A stretch of 64,000 nt of DNA from positions 930,001 through 994,000 of the forward strand of contig CAWIDE010000006.1 of NCBI GenBank assembly GCA_963834715.1, read 5' to 3'. Source of the DNA: CAVSUZ01 sp963834715. Its GTDB lineage: Bacteria > Pseudomonadota > Alphaproteobacteria > Acetobacterales > Acetobacteraceae. The notes below the pieces were generated by a model. That model saw only the letters and a list, made by a program, of their open reading frames with translations. It was not told the DNA's origin and searched no databases. A program made the position numbers and the translations under genes. Shown here one piece after another: positions 17,741 through 27,041 of this stretch (within the stretch, counting starts at the first letter, position 1; every line of letters starts with the position of its first letter).

Positions 17741-18687
17741 TCGGCCCACTGCTGATCCAGGGCGGCCAAATGGCGCTTGTGTTGCTGGCTGCGCCGTTGC
17801 TGACCGGCTTGATCCGCAAAGTGAAGGCACGGCTGCAACGCCGGCGAGGTGCGCCCATATGGCAACCCTATCGCGACCTTCGCCGCCTCCTGTGCAAGGA
17901 GGTGGTGCTGGCGGAGAACGCCTCTTGGCTGTTCCGTACCGCGCCTTACCTGATTTTTGCATTTACCTGGGTCGCGGCGTCGCTGGTGCCGACCTGCGCC
18001 ACAGGGCTGTTGTTTTCCTGGACCGGCGACCTGATCGCAATCATCGCCTTGCTCGGCGCCGCGCGCTTTCTGCTGGCGCTCGCGGGGATGGATATCGGAA
18101 CGAGCTTCGGCGGCATCGGTGCTTCGCGGGAGGTGATGATCGCGTCACTTGCCGAACCTGCGATGCTCATGGTGATCCTCTCGCTGGCACTGATCGCCGG
18201 TTCGACCCAGCTCTCGACAATCGCGCAATTTATGCTCTCTCCGGCTGCCGGCTTGCGGGTGTCATTGGCACTCGCCCTGGTCGCGTTCGCGATCGTGGCA
18301 CTCGCCGAGAATGCGCGCATCCCGGTGGATAATCCGGCGACCCACCTGGAACTCACGATGGTGCACGAGGCGATGGTGCTGGAGTATTCCGGCCGACACC
18401 TGGCAATGATCGAACTCGCCGCGTCACTCAAGCTGCTGCTCATGATCTCAGCCATCGCCTGCATCTTCTTTCCATTTGGCCTGGCAAACGGCGATGCCGG
18501 CGCAGGGAGCTACGTCAGCGGCCTTGGCGCGTACGCACTGAAACTAATCATAGCCGGCACGTTGCTCGGCATTTTCGAGATGTCGATTGCCAAGATGCGC
18601 GTCTTCCGCGTGCCCAATCTGTTGGGTGGAGCCTTGATGCTGGGCCTGCTTGCCACGTTACTGCTGTTCGTTTCGGTAAGCCTATGA
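17731..18687 (+). CDS. HyfC/NuoH-like membrane subunit
   Basis: This 318-residue integral membrane protein of the NADH dehydrogenase subunit 1 family is the connector between the hydrophilic module and the ion pumps. Characteristic loops are present: KARLQRRRGAPIWQPYRDL (about residues 32-50), FGGIGASREVMIA, and ENARIPVDNPATHLELTMVH (about residues 191-210), the last being the conserved acidic quinone-site loop. ATG 17731 is chosen because it overlaps the upstream stop and removes a non-homologous 47-residue extension. It is the second gene of the operon. Confidence 0.9.
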   Translation: MAVIGPLLIQGGQMALVLLAAPLLTGLIRKVKARLQRRRGAPIWQPYRDLRRLLCKEVVLAENASWLFRTAPYLIFAFTWVAASLVPTCATGLLFSWTGDLIAIIALLGAARFLLALAGMDIGTSFGGIGASREVMIASLAEPAMLMVILSLALIAGSTQLSTIAQFMLSPAAGLRVSLALALVAFAIVALAENARIPVDNPATHLELTMVHEAMVLEYSGRHLAMIELAASLKLLLMISAIACIFFPFGLANGDAGAGSYVSGLGAYALKLIIAGTLLGIFEMSIAKMRVFRVPNLLGGALMLGLLATLLLFVSVSL

Positions 18688-18697
18688 GCTCGCACTT

Positions 18698-18740
18698 GTC
18701 ATCGCGAGCCCCGCCAAGCGGGGCGCGGCGATCCAGGCCC
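18698..18740. repeat. REP-like palindromic intergenic repeat
   Basis: The sequence starts GTCATCGCGAGCCCC and ends GCGATCCAGGCC, with the hairpin GCCCCGCCAAGCGGGGC in the middle. It belongs to the broad class of intergenic palindromes in proteobacteria that read GTCAT-CGCGAG ... GCGATCCAG. It lies in the only long gap (106 bp) of the hydrogenase-like operon and could act as a partial terminator or mRNA stabiliser. Confidence 0.6.
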
Positions 18741-18793
18741 GCTGCACGAGGCACCGTGCTCTCGCGCAATTCTCTCGAGCGGACCTCAACACC

Positions 18794-19456
18794 ATGATGG
18801 GTCTTTCCTTTGACGTCGCCCACATGCTGGCCGGGCTGATGGTGCTGGCCGGGCTGATGATGCTGTATCAGGACCGGCTTTACCCACTGCTGAACGTGCT
18901 GGCGTTACAGGCCGCATTGCTGGCGCTTTCGGTCGGCTGGCAGGCGCACCTCCAGGCGGCGCCGCATCTATACATCACCGCTCTTATCGCTCTGTTCTTC
19001 AAGGCCGCGTTTATCCCGTGGGCGTTGCGGCGGATGGTGTTTCAACTCGGCATACACCGCGAGATCGAAAAGGTGGTCGGGATTGGCCCGACCATGCTGG
19101 CGGGGGTGGCACTCGTCGCCCTCTCGCTTGAAGTCATGCTCCCTGTCACCGCTCATGCCGACCCGGTTTCGCGGCAGGACATCGCGCTTGCGCTATCCGT
19201 CGTGCTGATCGGGCTGCTGCTTATGGTTTCCCGCCGCAACGCCGTAAGCCAGGTGGTCGGGTTCCTTGCGATCGACAACGGTATCAGCCTGGCGGCGACG
19301 GGCGCGCAGGGAATGCCGCTGGTGGTGGAGATCAGCGTCGCCTTCTCCATCCTCGTTGCATTCATCGTCATCGGCATTTTCTTGTTCCGCATCCGCGAGC
19401 GCTTCGACACGGTGGATGTCGCGACCCTCGACCGCTTCAGGGGGGAACAACCATGA
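18794..19456 (+). CDS. HyfE-like membrane subunit
   Basis: This is a 220-residue membrane protein of the hydrogenase-4 component E family (NuoK-like C-terminal half). It has six to seven membrane segments, including ALIALFFKAAFIPWALRRMV and QVVGFLAIDNGISLAA; the ENG/DNG element resembles the conserved carboxylate of NuoK. It is followed by the next subunit with an ATGA overlap at 19453-19456, which indicates translational coupling. There is 106 bp upstream, containing a palindromic repeat. Confidence 0.85.
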   Translation: MMGLSFDVAHMLAGLMVLAGLMMLYQDRLYPLLNVLALQAALLALSVGWQAHLQAAPHLYITALIALFFKAAFIPWALRRMVFQLGIHREIEKVVGIGPTMLAGVALVALSLEVMLPVTAHADPVSRQDIALALSVVLIGLLLMVSRRNAVSQVVGFLAIDNGISLAATGAQGMPLVVEISVAFSILVAFIVIGIFLFRIRERFDTVDVATLDRFRGEQP

Positions 19457-20886
19457 TCGGGCTCTATGGCGTTCTGGCAGGGCCGCTGATCGGTGCATTG
19501 ATCCTCGCCTTCCAACCAGATTATCGGCAGTCCGCACGAATCAACGTGGCGGCCAGCGCCGTCGCATTCGCCAGCGCATTGCTACTGCTGATCCAACGCC
19601 CGGCACCGGGACTGTTCCTGCAGATCGATGACCTGAACGTCGTGTTCATCGTGCTGGGCACGTTCGTCGGCCTCACGACGAGCGTCTTCAGCGCGAGCTA
19701 CATCGGCCACGAGCTGGCAACCGGCCGCCTCACACCGACCGCGTTGCGCTTCTATCATGCCATGTTCCAGTTGATGGCGTTCGGGATGAACCTGGCGCTA
19801 ACGGCGAACAACATCGGCGTGATGTGGGTGGCGGTGGAGCTTGCAACGCTGACCACAGTGATGATGGTCGGCATCTATCGCACCCACCAGGCCATCGAGG
19901 CAGCCTGGAAATACTTCATCCTTGGCAGCGTTGGGATCGCCCTCGCGCTGTTCGGCACCATCCTCGTCTACCTCGCAGCCCGCCCCGTGGTGGGTCCGGG
20001 GATCGAGGGCATGGTCTGGACGGCACTGATGGCCCACGCCCATGGCTTCGACCCCGCCCTGATGAGTGTCGCCTTCGTGTTTTTGCTTCTCGGTTACGGC
20101 ACCAAAGTCGGGCTCGCGCCCATGCACGCCTGGCTGCCCGACGCGCACGCCGAAGGACCGACGCCAATCTCCGCGGTCCTCTCCGGCCTGCTCCTCAATG
20201 TGGCTCTCTATGCGCTGCTGCGGTTCAAGATGCTGATGGCGGCAATCCCCGGCGTTATCGCCCCCGGCCCGCTCATGATCCTGCTCGGCTTGGTATCGCT
20301 GATTTTTGCCGGTTTCATGTTGTATCGAAGGCGCGACATCAAGCGCATGTTCGCCTATTCCTCCATCGAGCACATGGGCATCATCGTGTTTGCGTTCGGC
20401 ATGGCCGGCCCGCTCGGTAATTTCGCGGGTCTGCTCCAGATGGCGATGCACAGTCTGACCAAATCGGCGATCTTCTTCTCGGTCGGGCACATCTCCCAGG
20501 TAAAAGGCACGCAGCGCATCGCCGAAATCGGCGGCCTCACCGAAACCCATCCGCTGCTCGGCTGGGCGCTGGTCGCCGGAGTGGTCGCCATCGCCGGGCT
20601 GCCGCCGTTCGGAGTCTTCACCAGCGAGTTCCTGGTAGTCAGCTCCAGCTTCGCGCGACAGCCGGTGTTGGCGGTGCTGCTGGTGCTGGGCCTCTTGATC
20701 TCTTTCGGCGCCTTGCTGTTGCGGATGACATCGATTGCGTTCGGCACGCCGCGGGGCTCAACTGAGCCTGTGCGTGCCTCGTATACTCCGATCTTCGCGC
20801 ATCTCGGTCTGGTCCTGGTCGCCGGCATCTGGCTGCCAGGTCCGCTTGTTTCCTGGTTCCAGCATGTAGCGGCGTTGCTCGGATGA
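19453..20886 (+). CDS. HyfF/NuoN-like proton-translocating membrane subunit
   Basis: This is a second antiporter-like subunit, 477 residues with about 14 membrane segments. The conserved channel residues sit in GTKVGLAPMHAWLPDAHAEG (about residues 216-235) and MFAYSSIEHMGIIVFAFGM (about residues 299-317). Having two antiporter-like subunits (this and the HyfB-like one) is typical of hydrogenase-4-type complexes. Both ends overlap neighbouring genes by 4 bp (ATGA), so the stoichiometric operon structure is intact. Confidence 0.88.
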   Translation: MIGLYGVLAGPLIGALILAFQPDYRQSARINVAASAVAFASALLLLIQRPAPGLFLQIDDLNVVFIVLGTFVGLTTSVFSASYIGHELATGRLTPTALRFYHAMFQLMAFGMNLALTANNIGVMWVAVELATLTTVMMVGIYRTHQAIEAAWKYFILGSVGIALALFGTILVYLAARPVVGPGIEGMVWTALMAHAHGFDPALMSVAFVFLLLGYGTKVGLAPMHAWLPDAHAEGPTPISAVLSGLLLNVALYALLRFKMLMAAIPGVIAPGPLMILLGLVSLIFAGFMLYRRRDIKRMFAYSSIEHMGIIVFAFGMAGPLGNFAGLLQMAMHSLTKSAIFFSVGHISQVKGTQRIAEIGGLTETHPLLGWALVAGVVAIAGLPPFGVFTSEFLVVSSSFARQPVLAVLLVLGLLISFGALLLRMTSIAFGTPRGSTEPVRASYTPIFAHLGLVLVAGIWLPGPLVSWFQHVAALLG

Positions 20887-22250
20887 ACACCTGGGAGAAT
20901 GCCGCAGCTCGGCTCGCCTCGGGTGAGGCAACGCTCGTTTCGCTGTGGGCCGAACCAGAGCGGGCACACCTCGCGTTGTTCGACGACGCGCTGCACCTGC
21001 TTGCATTCGACTGTCCCGACCGGTGGTTTCGGTCCATCGGCCGCGTCTGCCCACCCGCGATCCGGCTGGAACGCGCGGTGCGCGACCTCTATGGGCTGGA
21101 GCCGGTCGGTCTCCCGGACACACGTCCTTGGCTCGATCATGGTCCGAACCCCAGCGCCTATCCCTTCCTGTCGACAGAGGGCGAGAACCTCCACCAGATC
21201 CCCGTCGGACCGGTGCATGCCGGGATTATTGAGCCAGGGCATTTCCGCTTCACCTGCGATGGTGAGACGGTGGTGCGGCTGGAGGAACGGCTGGGCTACG
21301 TGCACAAAGGAATCGACGCGCTCATGGCGGGCGCGCCAATCGATACGGCGGCACGAATCGCGGCACGCGTTTCAGGGGACAGCACAGTCGCCTATTCAAT
21401 CGCGTTTGCCCGTTCGGTAGAGGCGGCGCTGGGCACGGAACCGCCGTCCCGCGCGATGTGGTTGCGTGCCGTGATGGCGGAGCTGGAGCGGCTCGCCAAC
21501 CACATCGGGGACATCGGCGCCATCTGTAACGATGCCGCGTTCAGCCTGATGCTGTCGCATTGCTCTATGCTGCGCGAGCAGGTGCTGCGTGTATGCAATA
21601 CGTGTTTCGGTCACCGCCTGATGATGGATAGCGTTGTGCCAGGTGGCGTCGCGCGCAACCTTTCGGATGCTGTGCCTATTTTTATGCTGCTGGATGAGTT
21701 ACGCGGGAAATTCCCTCCACTGGTCGAACTGTACGATCGCACGGCATCACTGCAGGATCGTACCGTCGGTACCGGCATCGTCACACCGGACCTGGCGCAG
21801 CGTTTTGGTGCCGGCGGTTACGTCGGACGGGCGTCAGGCCGTAATATCGACGTGCGACGCCGCCCGGGCTACCCGCCGTACGATGTCCTCGCCTTCGATG
21901 TTCCGGTGCTGACCGAAGGCGACGTGAACGCACGGGTGTGGATCCGCATCAAGGAAATCGAGCAGAGCCTGCGTCTTCTCGACCAGTTGCTCGAGGGTCT
22001 GCCCCACGGCATCGTCCGTCACGACCTGCCCACAGGCGGTGGTGAGGGCCACGCGCTGGTTGAGGCTTTCCGGGGTGACGTGTTCGCGTGGGTGCGGATC
22101 GAGAACGGGCGGGTGATAAGAAGCCACCTCCGCGACCCATCATGGTTTCAGTGGCCGCTGCTGGAAGCAGCAATCGAGGGCAACATCGTGGCGGATTTCC
22201 CCTTGTGTAATAAATCTTTCAACTGTTCCTACTCCGGCCATGATCTGTAA
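20883..22250 (+). CDS. HyfG/NuoCD-like large subunit lacking the Ni-Fe ligands
   Basis: This is the hydrophilic large subunit of the complex, 455 residues: a NuoC-like N-terminal part, then a NuoD/HycE-like domain (GHFRFTCDGETVVRLEERLG, about residues 119-138). Group-4 [NiFe] hydrogenases coordinate nickel with a CGxC pair after an Arg-Val and with a C-terminal DPCxxC. Here the first site reads RVSGDSTVAY, so both cysteines are serine. The C-terminus reads LCNKSFNCSYSGHDL, without DPCxxC. The protein therefore should not be a hydrogenase. This matches what has been called Ehr (energy-converting hydrogenase-related) complexes. Its substrate is unknown. Confidence 0.9.
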   Translation: MNTWENAAARLASGEATLVSLWAEPERAHLALFDDALHLLAFDCPDRWFRSIGRVCPPAIRLERAVRDLYGLEPVGLPDTRPWLDHGPNPSAYPFLSTEGENLHQIPVGPVHAGIIEPGHFRFTCDGETVVRLEERLGYVHKGIDALMAGAPIDTAARIAARVSGDSTVAYSIAFARSVEAALGTEPPSRAMWLRAVMAELERLANHIGDIGAICNDAAFSLMLSHCSMLREQVLRVCNTCFGHRLMMDSVVPGGVARNLSDAVPIFMLLDELRGKFPPLVELYDRTASLQDRTVGTGIVTPDLAQRFGAGGYVGRASGRNIDVRRRPGYPPYDVLAFDVPVLTEGDVNARVWIRIKEIEQSLRLLDQLLEGLPHGIVRHDLPTGGGEGHALVEAFRGDVFAWVRIENGRVIRSHLRDPSWFQWPLLEAAIEGNIVADFPLCNKSFNCSYSGHDL

Positions 22251-22259
22251 GTCCGCCAA

Positions 22260-22766
22260 ATGCTAAGAACCCTCCTCCAAGGCCTGCGTCCTCCGGCAAC
22301 CGAAGAAGCCCCCGCCAACCACCCAGAAACAACGAATCTGGCCGTCCAGCTCGATGCGGCCGCCCGGCGGCGGCTCGGGCACAGTCTGTCGATCCGCGAA
22401 GTCGATGCCGGCTCGTGCAACGGCTGCGAGCTGGAGATCCATGCCCTCAACAACGCCTTCTACGATCTGGAACGCTTCGGGCTGCGCTTTGTCGCCTCGC
22501 CACGCCATGCCGATGTGCTGGTGGTTACCGGGCCGGTGACGCGCAACATGCGCGAAGCCCTCGAACGCACCTACGCAGCCACCCCTGCTCCGAAGTGGGT
22601 CGTTGCCGTTGGCGATTGCGCGGCCGGGTACGGCGTGTTTGCCGAAAGCCAGGCTTGCATTGGGGCAGTTTCAAAGGTGATCCCTGTCGATCTTATCATA
22701 AGCGGCTGTCCGCCAGCCCCAACGCGGTTACTCCAAGGTCTGCTGACTCTGCTCACGGCACGATAA
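22260..22766 (+). CDS. HyfI/NuoB-like iron-sulfur subunit
   Basis: This 168-residue small subunit should carry the proximal [4Fe-4S] (N2-type) cluster. All four expected cysteines are visible: AGSCNGCELE (two, about residues 53-56), GDCAAGYG (one) and SGCPP (one). Electron transfer to the membrane arm should therefore be intact even though the large subunit has no Ni-Fe site. No separate ferredoxin-like HyfA/HyfH subunit or formate dehydrogenase gene is adjacent. Its end overlaps the convergent TDT remnant by 14 bp. Confidence 0.9.
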   Translation: MLRTLLQGLRPPATEEAPANHPETTNLAVQLDAAARRRLGHSLSIREVDAGSCNGCELEIHALNNAFYDLERFGLRFVASPRHADVLVVTGPVTRNMREALERTYAATPAPKWVVAVGDCAAGYGVFAESQACIGAVSKVIPVDLIISGCPPAPTRLLQGLLTLLTAR

Positions 22767-23800
22767 TGATTGTTCGGCCGCTCGCCTGAGCAATCATCCC
22801 GATCGCCGACAGCGCCCAGAGAAGCATCGCTAACCAGAACACCACCCGCGCGACCGGCGCTAGGAACGAAAGCCCGTACACAGTGGCGAAATGCAGCGTC
22901 GCGACAGAGTAGGTGCCCAGCGGGAATACCACGGACCATAACTCGGGCGAGTATCTGAACGGAAGCATGCGGACCAGATGCTTCCAGGCGAAGAGCAGCA
23001 CCAGCAATGGAATCCAAAACGTCGCATCGGCCCAAAAGATCGCCGCGACGGGCGCGATCAGAGCCCGGAGCTGATAGGGACCCATACTGAGCCCCGGCTG
23101 TTCCATCAACTTGGTCGCAGCGAGAACGGTGATCGCGGCCGCACCCTCGTTAATCCACCACGGACCGGCAATCTCGGTGGCTGACATCGGCACAAAGGCG
23201 AACCGATAAAGGATGAGTGAAGCCAGGACCGTGTAATAGAACCAGGCCAGGACAAGCCAGAAGTAACAGAAGAAAGCCAGAGCTTGCGGCCTGTTCAGAT
23301 ACCGCAGAAGGTCACTGCCGAGAACCGCGAGTGCGGCTGTGGCAACAACAACCAGCAGCCACGAACCGCTCAGGCCCTTCTCCAGTGGCGGCTTATTCCG
23401 CCCCTCCGTAACCGTCGCAAGAAAGCAGTAGGTGATAAAAAGCCAGCTCAGCACCGCAACACTGAACAGAGCGAGGCTGAACCGGGCGGACATCCCGAAT
23501 TCCGCCGCATCGCTGCCCATGACGGCAGTGCCGGCAACAATGCTAAGAAAAGCCGGCCCGCTTTCAGATGGCGCAGTTCTTGCCAGACTGACATCGGCTC
23601 CCTGGCGAGCCGAACGAGGCCGCTGCCGTACATGATGGCGCCGGCAAGCAGGTTGATGCCGCACATAATCCAGCCGAGCACGCGCTGCCCGGTCTCGTTG
23701 GCGGCAATCGCAACAATACCGGTACCATGATGAAAGTGAAATAGGTAGGGAACAGCCCTCCCCATTTTTTCGAGCAGACCGATGCCGCGCGGAATGAGGC
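22753..23800 (-). pseudogene. TDT/SLAC1-family transporter, frameshifted
   Basis: The pieces encode a tellurite-resistance/dicarboxylate (TDT) transporter with about ten membrane segments. The 3' part (23560 to 22753: PAFLSIVAGTAVMGSD onward) is one frame. An upstream part (IVAIAANETGQRVLGWIMC) is in a second frame and ends at HLKAG near 23565. The first segment (LFPTYFTFIM) is in a third. A missing G at about 23560 and another at about 23727 would join them as HLKAG-PAFLSIV and FIM-GTGIVAIA. A third break near 23755 is likely. Multiple breaks make a functional product improbable. Transported ion unknown. Confidence 0.75.
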
Positions 23801-23805
23801 CAGTT

Positions 23806-25491
23806 TTACGTGGACCGGTATCGTACCAGGGTTGGCGTATGACCCGGCAGACCGGCCAGGACGCTGCCAACACCACCTCTGCCGCCATAGCGGCGACGCA
23901 GCTCGGTTTTGAGAATCTTGCCCGTGGCGCCATGCGGTAGGCTGTCGACCACCTCGACGCGGTCGGGGATCGACCACTTCGGGACCTTGCCCTCGTAGAA
24001 CTCACGCAGGGCCTCTTGCGTCGGATGGCCGCCGGCGCGCGGCACAACCAGCAACAGTGGGCGCTCGCCCCACTGCTCGTCGAACACTGCAATAGCGGCG
24101 GCTTCGGCGACATCGGGATGTGCGATGGCGATGTTCTCCAGTTCGATCGAGCTGATCCACTCACCTCCGGACTTGATCAGGTCCTTGGTCCGATCGGTCA
24201 GCCGGATGAAGCCTTCGGGATCGATCACCCCGACATCCCCCGTGGGGAACCACCCTTCGGGCCCCACGGCCGTATCCGGCAGCCGGTAATATTGGCTGGC
24301 CACCCAGTGGCCTCGGAACTTCAGATTGCCCTGCGTTTGGCCGTCCCACGGCGCCTCCCTCTGGTGCAGATCTTCTGCCCGCACCTCGACCCCGAATACC
24401 GGCCGGCCCTGCGTCGCCTGTTCATCGAGCTGCGCTTCCGGGTCCAGCGTCAGCGTGTGCGGCTTGGGCGCATTGACGGTCGCAAGCGGACTGCTTTCGG
24501 TCATGCCCCAGGCGTGGGTGACGTGCACGCCCAGCCTCTCGTACTCCGCCATTAAGGCGCGCGGAAAGGCCGAGCCTCCGGATAGGATGCGCTTCAGCGT
24601 GTCAAATTTGGCGCCGATCTCGCGCAGGTGGCTGAGCAGCGTAATCCACACCGTCGGCACGCCCGCGGAGACCGTGGCTCGTTCGGTGTTCAACAAATGC
24701 AGCAGAGCGGGCGGATCGAGGTGGCGGCCGGGGTAAATCAGCGCGGCGCCCGCCATCGGGGCGGTAAAAGGGAATCCCCAGCCGTTAACATGGAACATCG
24801 GAACCGCTGGCAGTACCCGGTCGACGGCGCGCAGGCCCACGGTATCGGCGAAGTTCATCGCCATAGCGTGGAGAACGGTCGAGCGGTGCGAGTAAAGAAC
24901 GCCTTTTGGTCGGCCTGTGGTTCCTGATGTGTAACAGAGTATCGCAGCGGTGTTCTCATCGAATATCGGGAAGTCGATCGGATCGGGCGAATCCGCCAGG
25001 AGGTGCTCGTAACCGTACATCCTTACGTTGGGGGGCAAACCTGGATTAATCGCCCGACCGGGCGTCAAGACCACGACGCCGCGCAGGAAGCCGTGGAGCA
25101 GGGGGGCGGCTCGGTGGACAATTGGTACGAACGGCGAATCGACGAAGATCAGGCAATCCTCGGCGTGGGCGGCTATCCAGGCAACATCATCAGGTGACAG
25201 CCGCGGATTGATGGTGTTGCAGACCGCACCAATGCCGGTAATCGCGTAATACAGCTCCAGATGCCGGTCGCTGTTCATGGCCAGTGTCGCGACCCGGTCG
25301 CCCGGACGAACGCCGAGTTTTTGCAGGGCAGCCGCGAGGCGGCGGCTGCGATCCCATAGCGCCGCGTAGTTGGTGCGGACGATAGTGCCATCTTCACGGC
25401 GAGAGACGATCTCGGCCGCGCCGTGGTGACGCGCGGCATGTTGGAGGATGGAGCTGATCATCAGCTCCCGGCGCTGCATTAAACCGAGCAT
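23806..25491 (-). CDS. Acyl-CoA synthetase (AMP-forming, fatty-acid ligase type)
   Basis: This 561-residue enzyme of the ANL superfamily activates a carboxylic acid with ATP and CoA. The P-loop-like signature CYTSGTTGRPKGVLYSHRS is at about residues 187-205. HAWGMTESSP (A5) and GWFPTGDVGVIDPEGF, followed by LTDRTKDLIKSGGEWIS (A8), precede a C-terminal lysine in GATGKILKTELR (A10). All core motifs are intact. The pattern resembles medium/long-chain fatty-acyl-CoA ligases. It is transcribed alone. The C-terminal 30 residues may be extended. Confidence 0.9.
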   Translation of the reverse strand: MLGLMQRRELMISSILQHAARHHGAAEIVSRREDGTIVRTNYAALWDRSRRLAAALQKLGVRPGDRVATLAMNSDRHLELYYAITGIGAVCNTINPRLSPDDVAWIAAHAEDCLIFVDSPFVPIVHRAAPLLHGFLRGVVVLTPGRAINPGLPPNVRMYGYEHLLADSPDPIDFPIFDENTAAILCYTSGTTGRPKGVLYSHRSTVLHAMAMNFADTVGLRAVDRVLPAVPMFHVNGWGFPFTAPMAGAALIYPGRHLDPPALLHLLNTERATVSAGVPTVWITLLSHLREIGAKFDTLKRILSGGSAFPRALMAEYERLGVHVTHAWGMTESSPLATVNAPKPHTLTLDPEAQLDEQATQGRPVFGVEVRAEDLHQREAPWDGQTQGNLKFRGHWVASQYYRLPDTAVGPEGWFPTGDVGVIDPEGFIRLTDRTKDLIKSGGEWISSIELENIAIAHPDVAEAAAIAVFDEQWGERPLLLVVPRAGGHPTQEALREFYEGKVPKWSIPDRVEVVDSLPHGATGKILKTELRRRYGGRGGVGSVLAGLPGHTPTLVRYRST

Positions 25492-25677
25492 GGACGACGG
25501 GTCTCCCTTTTCTTGGACGTTTCACGGCCTATTGGAAACCGGGTTGCGGTTCCCAGGCAACGGGAAAAGCACTTATGTGTCGCTTTGATGAATGCCACAT
25601 TGCATCTGGTTTCGCTCGCGACGGCGGCGCTGATCTCATCCCCGGCGCAACATGGCCCTGGCGTTGGCACACCCGTT

Positions 25678-26127
25678 TTAAGGTCGGGCCGGCAGCAAAT
25701 CGATTACCTGCTGACCGGTTTGTTGCACGATCATTTCCGCCACAAGCCGCCGGTGGCAGTGGGCCGGATCGCGTTCGAAGCACAGCAGACAGATGCGCGC
25801 GGTGCGAGCGAGGGAGATGGCCTGGGCCAGCTCGGCCTGCTGCCGATCGCCGGCGATATGCGCACGATAGATCGGGACCATGCGCTCCGGATGGCCGACG
25901 CGGACTGCGTCGCGTCCGGGCTTGGGGGTGCCCAGCGCCTGGAGGTGGAGGTATCGCACCCCGGCCTCGTCCAGGCCGGCGGCAAGCTGCCGCTTGGAAA
26001 AGCCGGGTTTGCGTGATGCCGCAACAGCGCGCACGTCGATCAGCAGCGCGACCCGTGCCTGCTTCAACGCCGCGATAACATCGTCAATTCTGCTCTGCTC
26101 GTAACCGATGGTGAACAACGCGGTCAT
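25678..26127 (-). CDS. DUF488 family protein
   Basis: This is a 149-residue cytosolic protein of the DUF488 family, whose biochemical role is not settled. Family hallmarks are visible: FTIGYEQSRIDDVIAAL at the N-terminus, LIDVRAVAASRKPGFSK (about residues 29-45), and near the C-terminus LLCFERDPAHCHRRLVAE with the conserved CHR. It is complete. It lies between the acyl-CoA ligase (same strand, 186 bp apart) and a hydrolase remnant. Confidence 0.88.
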   Translation of the reverse strand: MTALFTIGYEQSRIDDVIAALKQARVALLIDVRAVAASRKPGFSKRQLAAGLDEAGVRYLHLQALGTPKPGRDAVRVGHPERMVPIYRAHIAGDRQQAELAQAISLARTARICLLCFERDPAHCHRRLVAEMIVQQTGQQVIDLLPARP

Positions 26128-26199
26128 GGCGTTGCGTACAGCATGATCGGCTCCCAGTGTAGGCGGCGTCCAGGGAGTACAGGTATGCAGATCGATTTC

Positions 26200-26738
26200 A
26201 TAAGGCCGCGTCCCATCATCGCGGCCGGCTCAGTCACCTCGTGCTGATTGCGCCTACCTGGCGTGGACCGCTGCCCACCATGCTTGGCGAGACCCGTCGC
26301 AGCCTGTGCGCCGCGCTATCGAGTGGCCAATCGCCGGCGAAGCGCTGTATCGATTGAATGTCAGCAGACCGGTGGTCGCCTCCATGTTGCGGGGCTACGT
26401 TTACGCGGACGCGCGCAAGGTCACGCCGGACGTAATCGCCGCCAAGCTCGCGATCACCCCGGCATCCAGGCGTCCGTTTCGCCACGGCGGCGTTCATTAC
26501 CGGCGCACTGGACCCCGTTCGGTCTCGCGACGAATTCCTCCGGCTCTTCGACGCGACCTTGCCGCCGACACTGATGCTGCGCCCGCAGAACGCCCGGCCA
26601 CGGTCAGCGGCAGAGATGGACGCGCTATCCGCGACCGGACGGGTCACTACCTTTACAACCGCAGGCGCGCTAGCAGCGCACGAAGAAGAGCCCGAAGCAG
26701 CGGCCCGGGCGATCGCCGACTTTGTCCTCGCTACTTGA
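26200..26738 (+). pseudogene. Alpha/beta hydrolase remnant
   Basis: Three frames together resemble an alpha/beta hydrolase that has lost its reading frame. The first frame gives LSHLVLIAPTWRGPLPTML (about 26227-26283). A second gives RAIEWPIAGEALYRLNVSR and MLRGYVYADARKVTPDVIAA (about 26310-26450). A third gives ALDPVRSRDEFLRLFDATLP and ends AARAIADFVLAT with TGA at 26738. At least two frameshifts separate them, and no upstream start is evident. The end overlaps the convergent rpmG gene by 8 bp. Confidence 0.6.
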
Positions 26739-26898
26739 TCTTAGCCTCGCGGAAGACGACGTGCTTACGGGCGACCGGATCGTATTTCTTCAGTTCCAGC
26801 TTGTTCGTCTGATTCCGCGCGTTCTTCTTGGTGACATAGAAATACCCGGTGTCCGCCGAGGACACGAGTTTGATCTGAACAACGTTCGTCTTGGCCAT
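26731..26898 (-). CDS. rpmG: Ribosomal protein bL33
   Basis: This short gene (55 residues) encodes MAKTNVVQIKLVSSADTGYF, continuing YVTKKNARNQTNKLELKKYD and ending in a typical bL33 tail (PVARKHVVFREAKIK). It is part of the 50S subunit. The cysteine pair found in the zinc-binding version is absent, so this is the cysteine-free (C-) form. The frame and length are exactly those of the alphaproteobacterial protein. Confidence 0.96.
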   Translation of the reverse strand: MAKTNVVQIKLVSSADTGYFYVTKKNARNQTNKLELKKYDPVARKHVVFREAKIK

Positions 26899-27041
26899 GG
26901 CTTAACCCTCGTTCCGCCGGGCAACATGCGGAGGCGGCCGGCTGCCGTCAAGGATCCTTCTCCGTGGCCCTCCAGTGGCCCTCGGCCTTCTCCGTGTTGA
27001 ATCACCCCAATCACCAGCCGCACAGATGCCGCCCACCGGAT

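Noticed and set aside
15740..22766. Functional formate hydrogenlyase or hydrogenase-4
   Set aside because: The large subunit lacks both cysteine pairs for Ni-Fe, and no formate dehydrogenase, ferredoxin subunit or Hyp maturation gene is adjacent.
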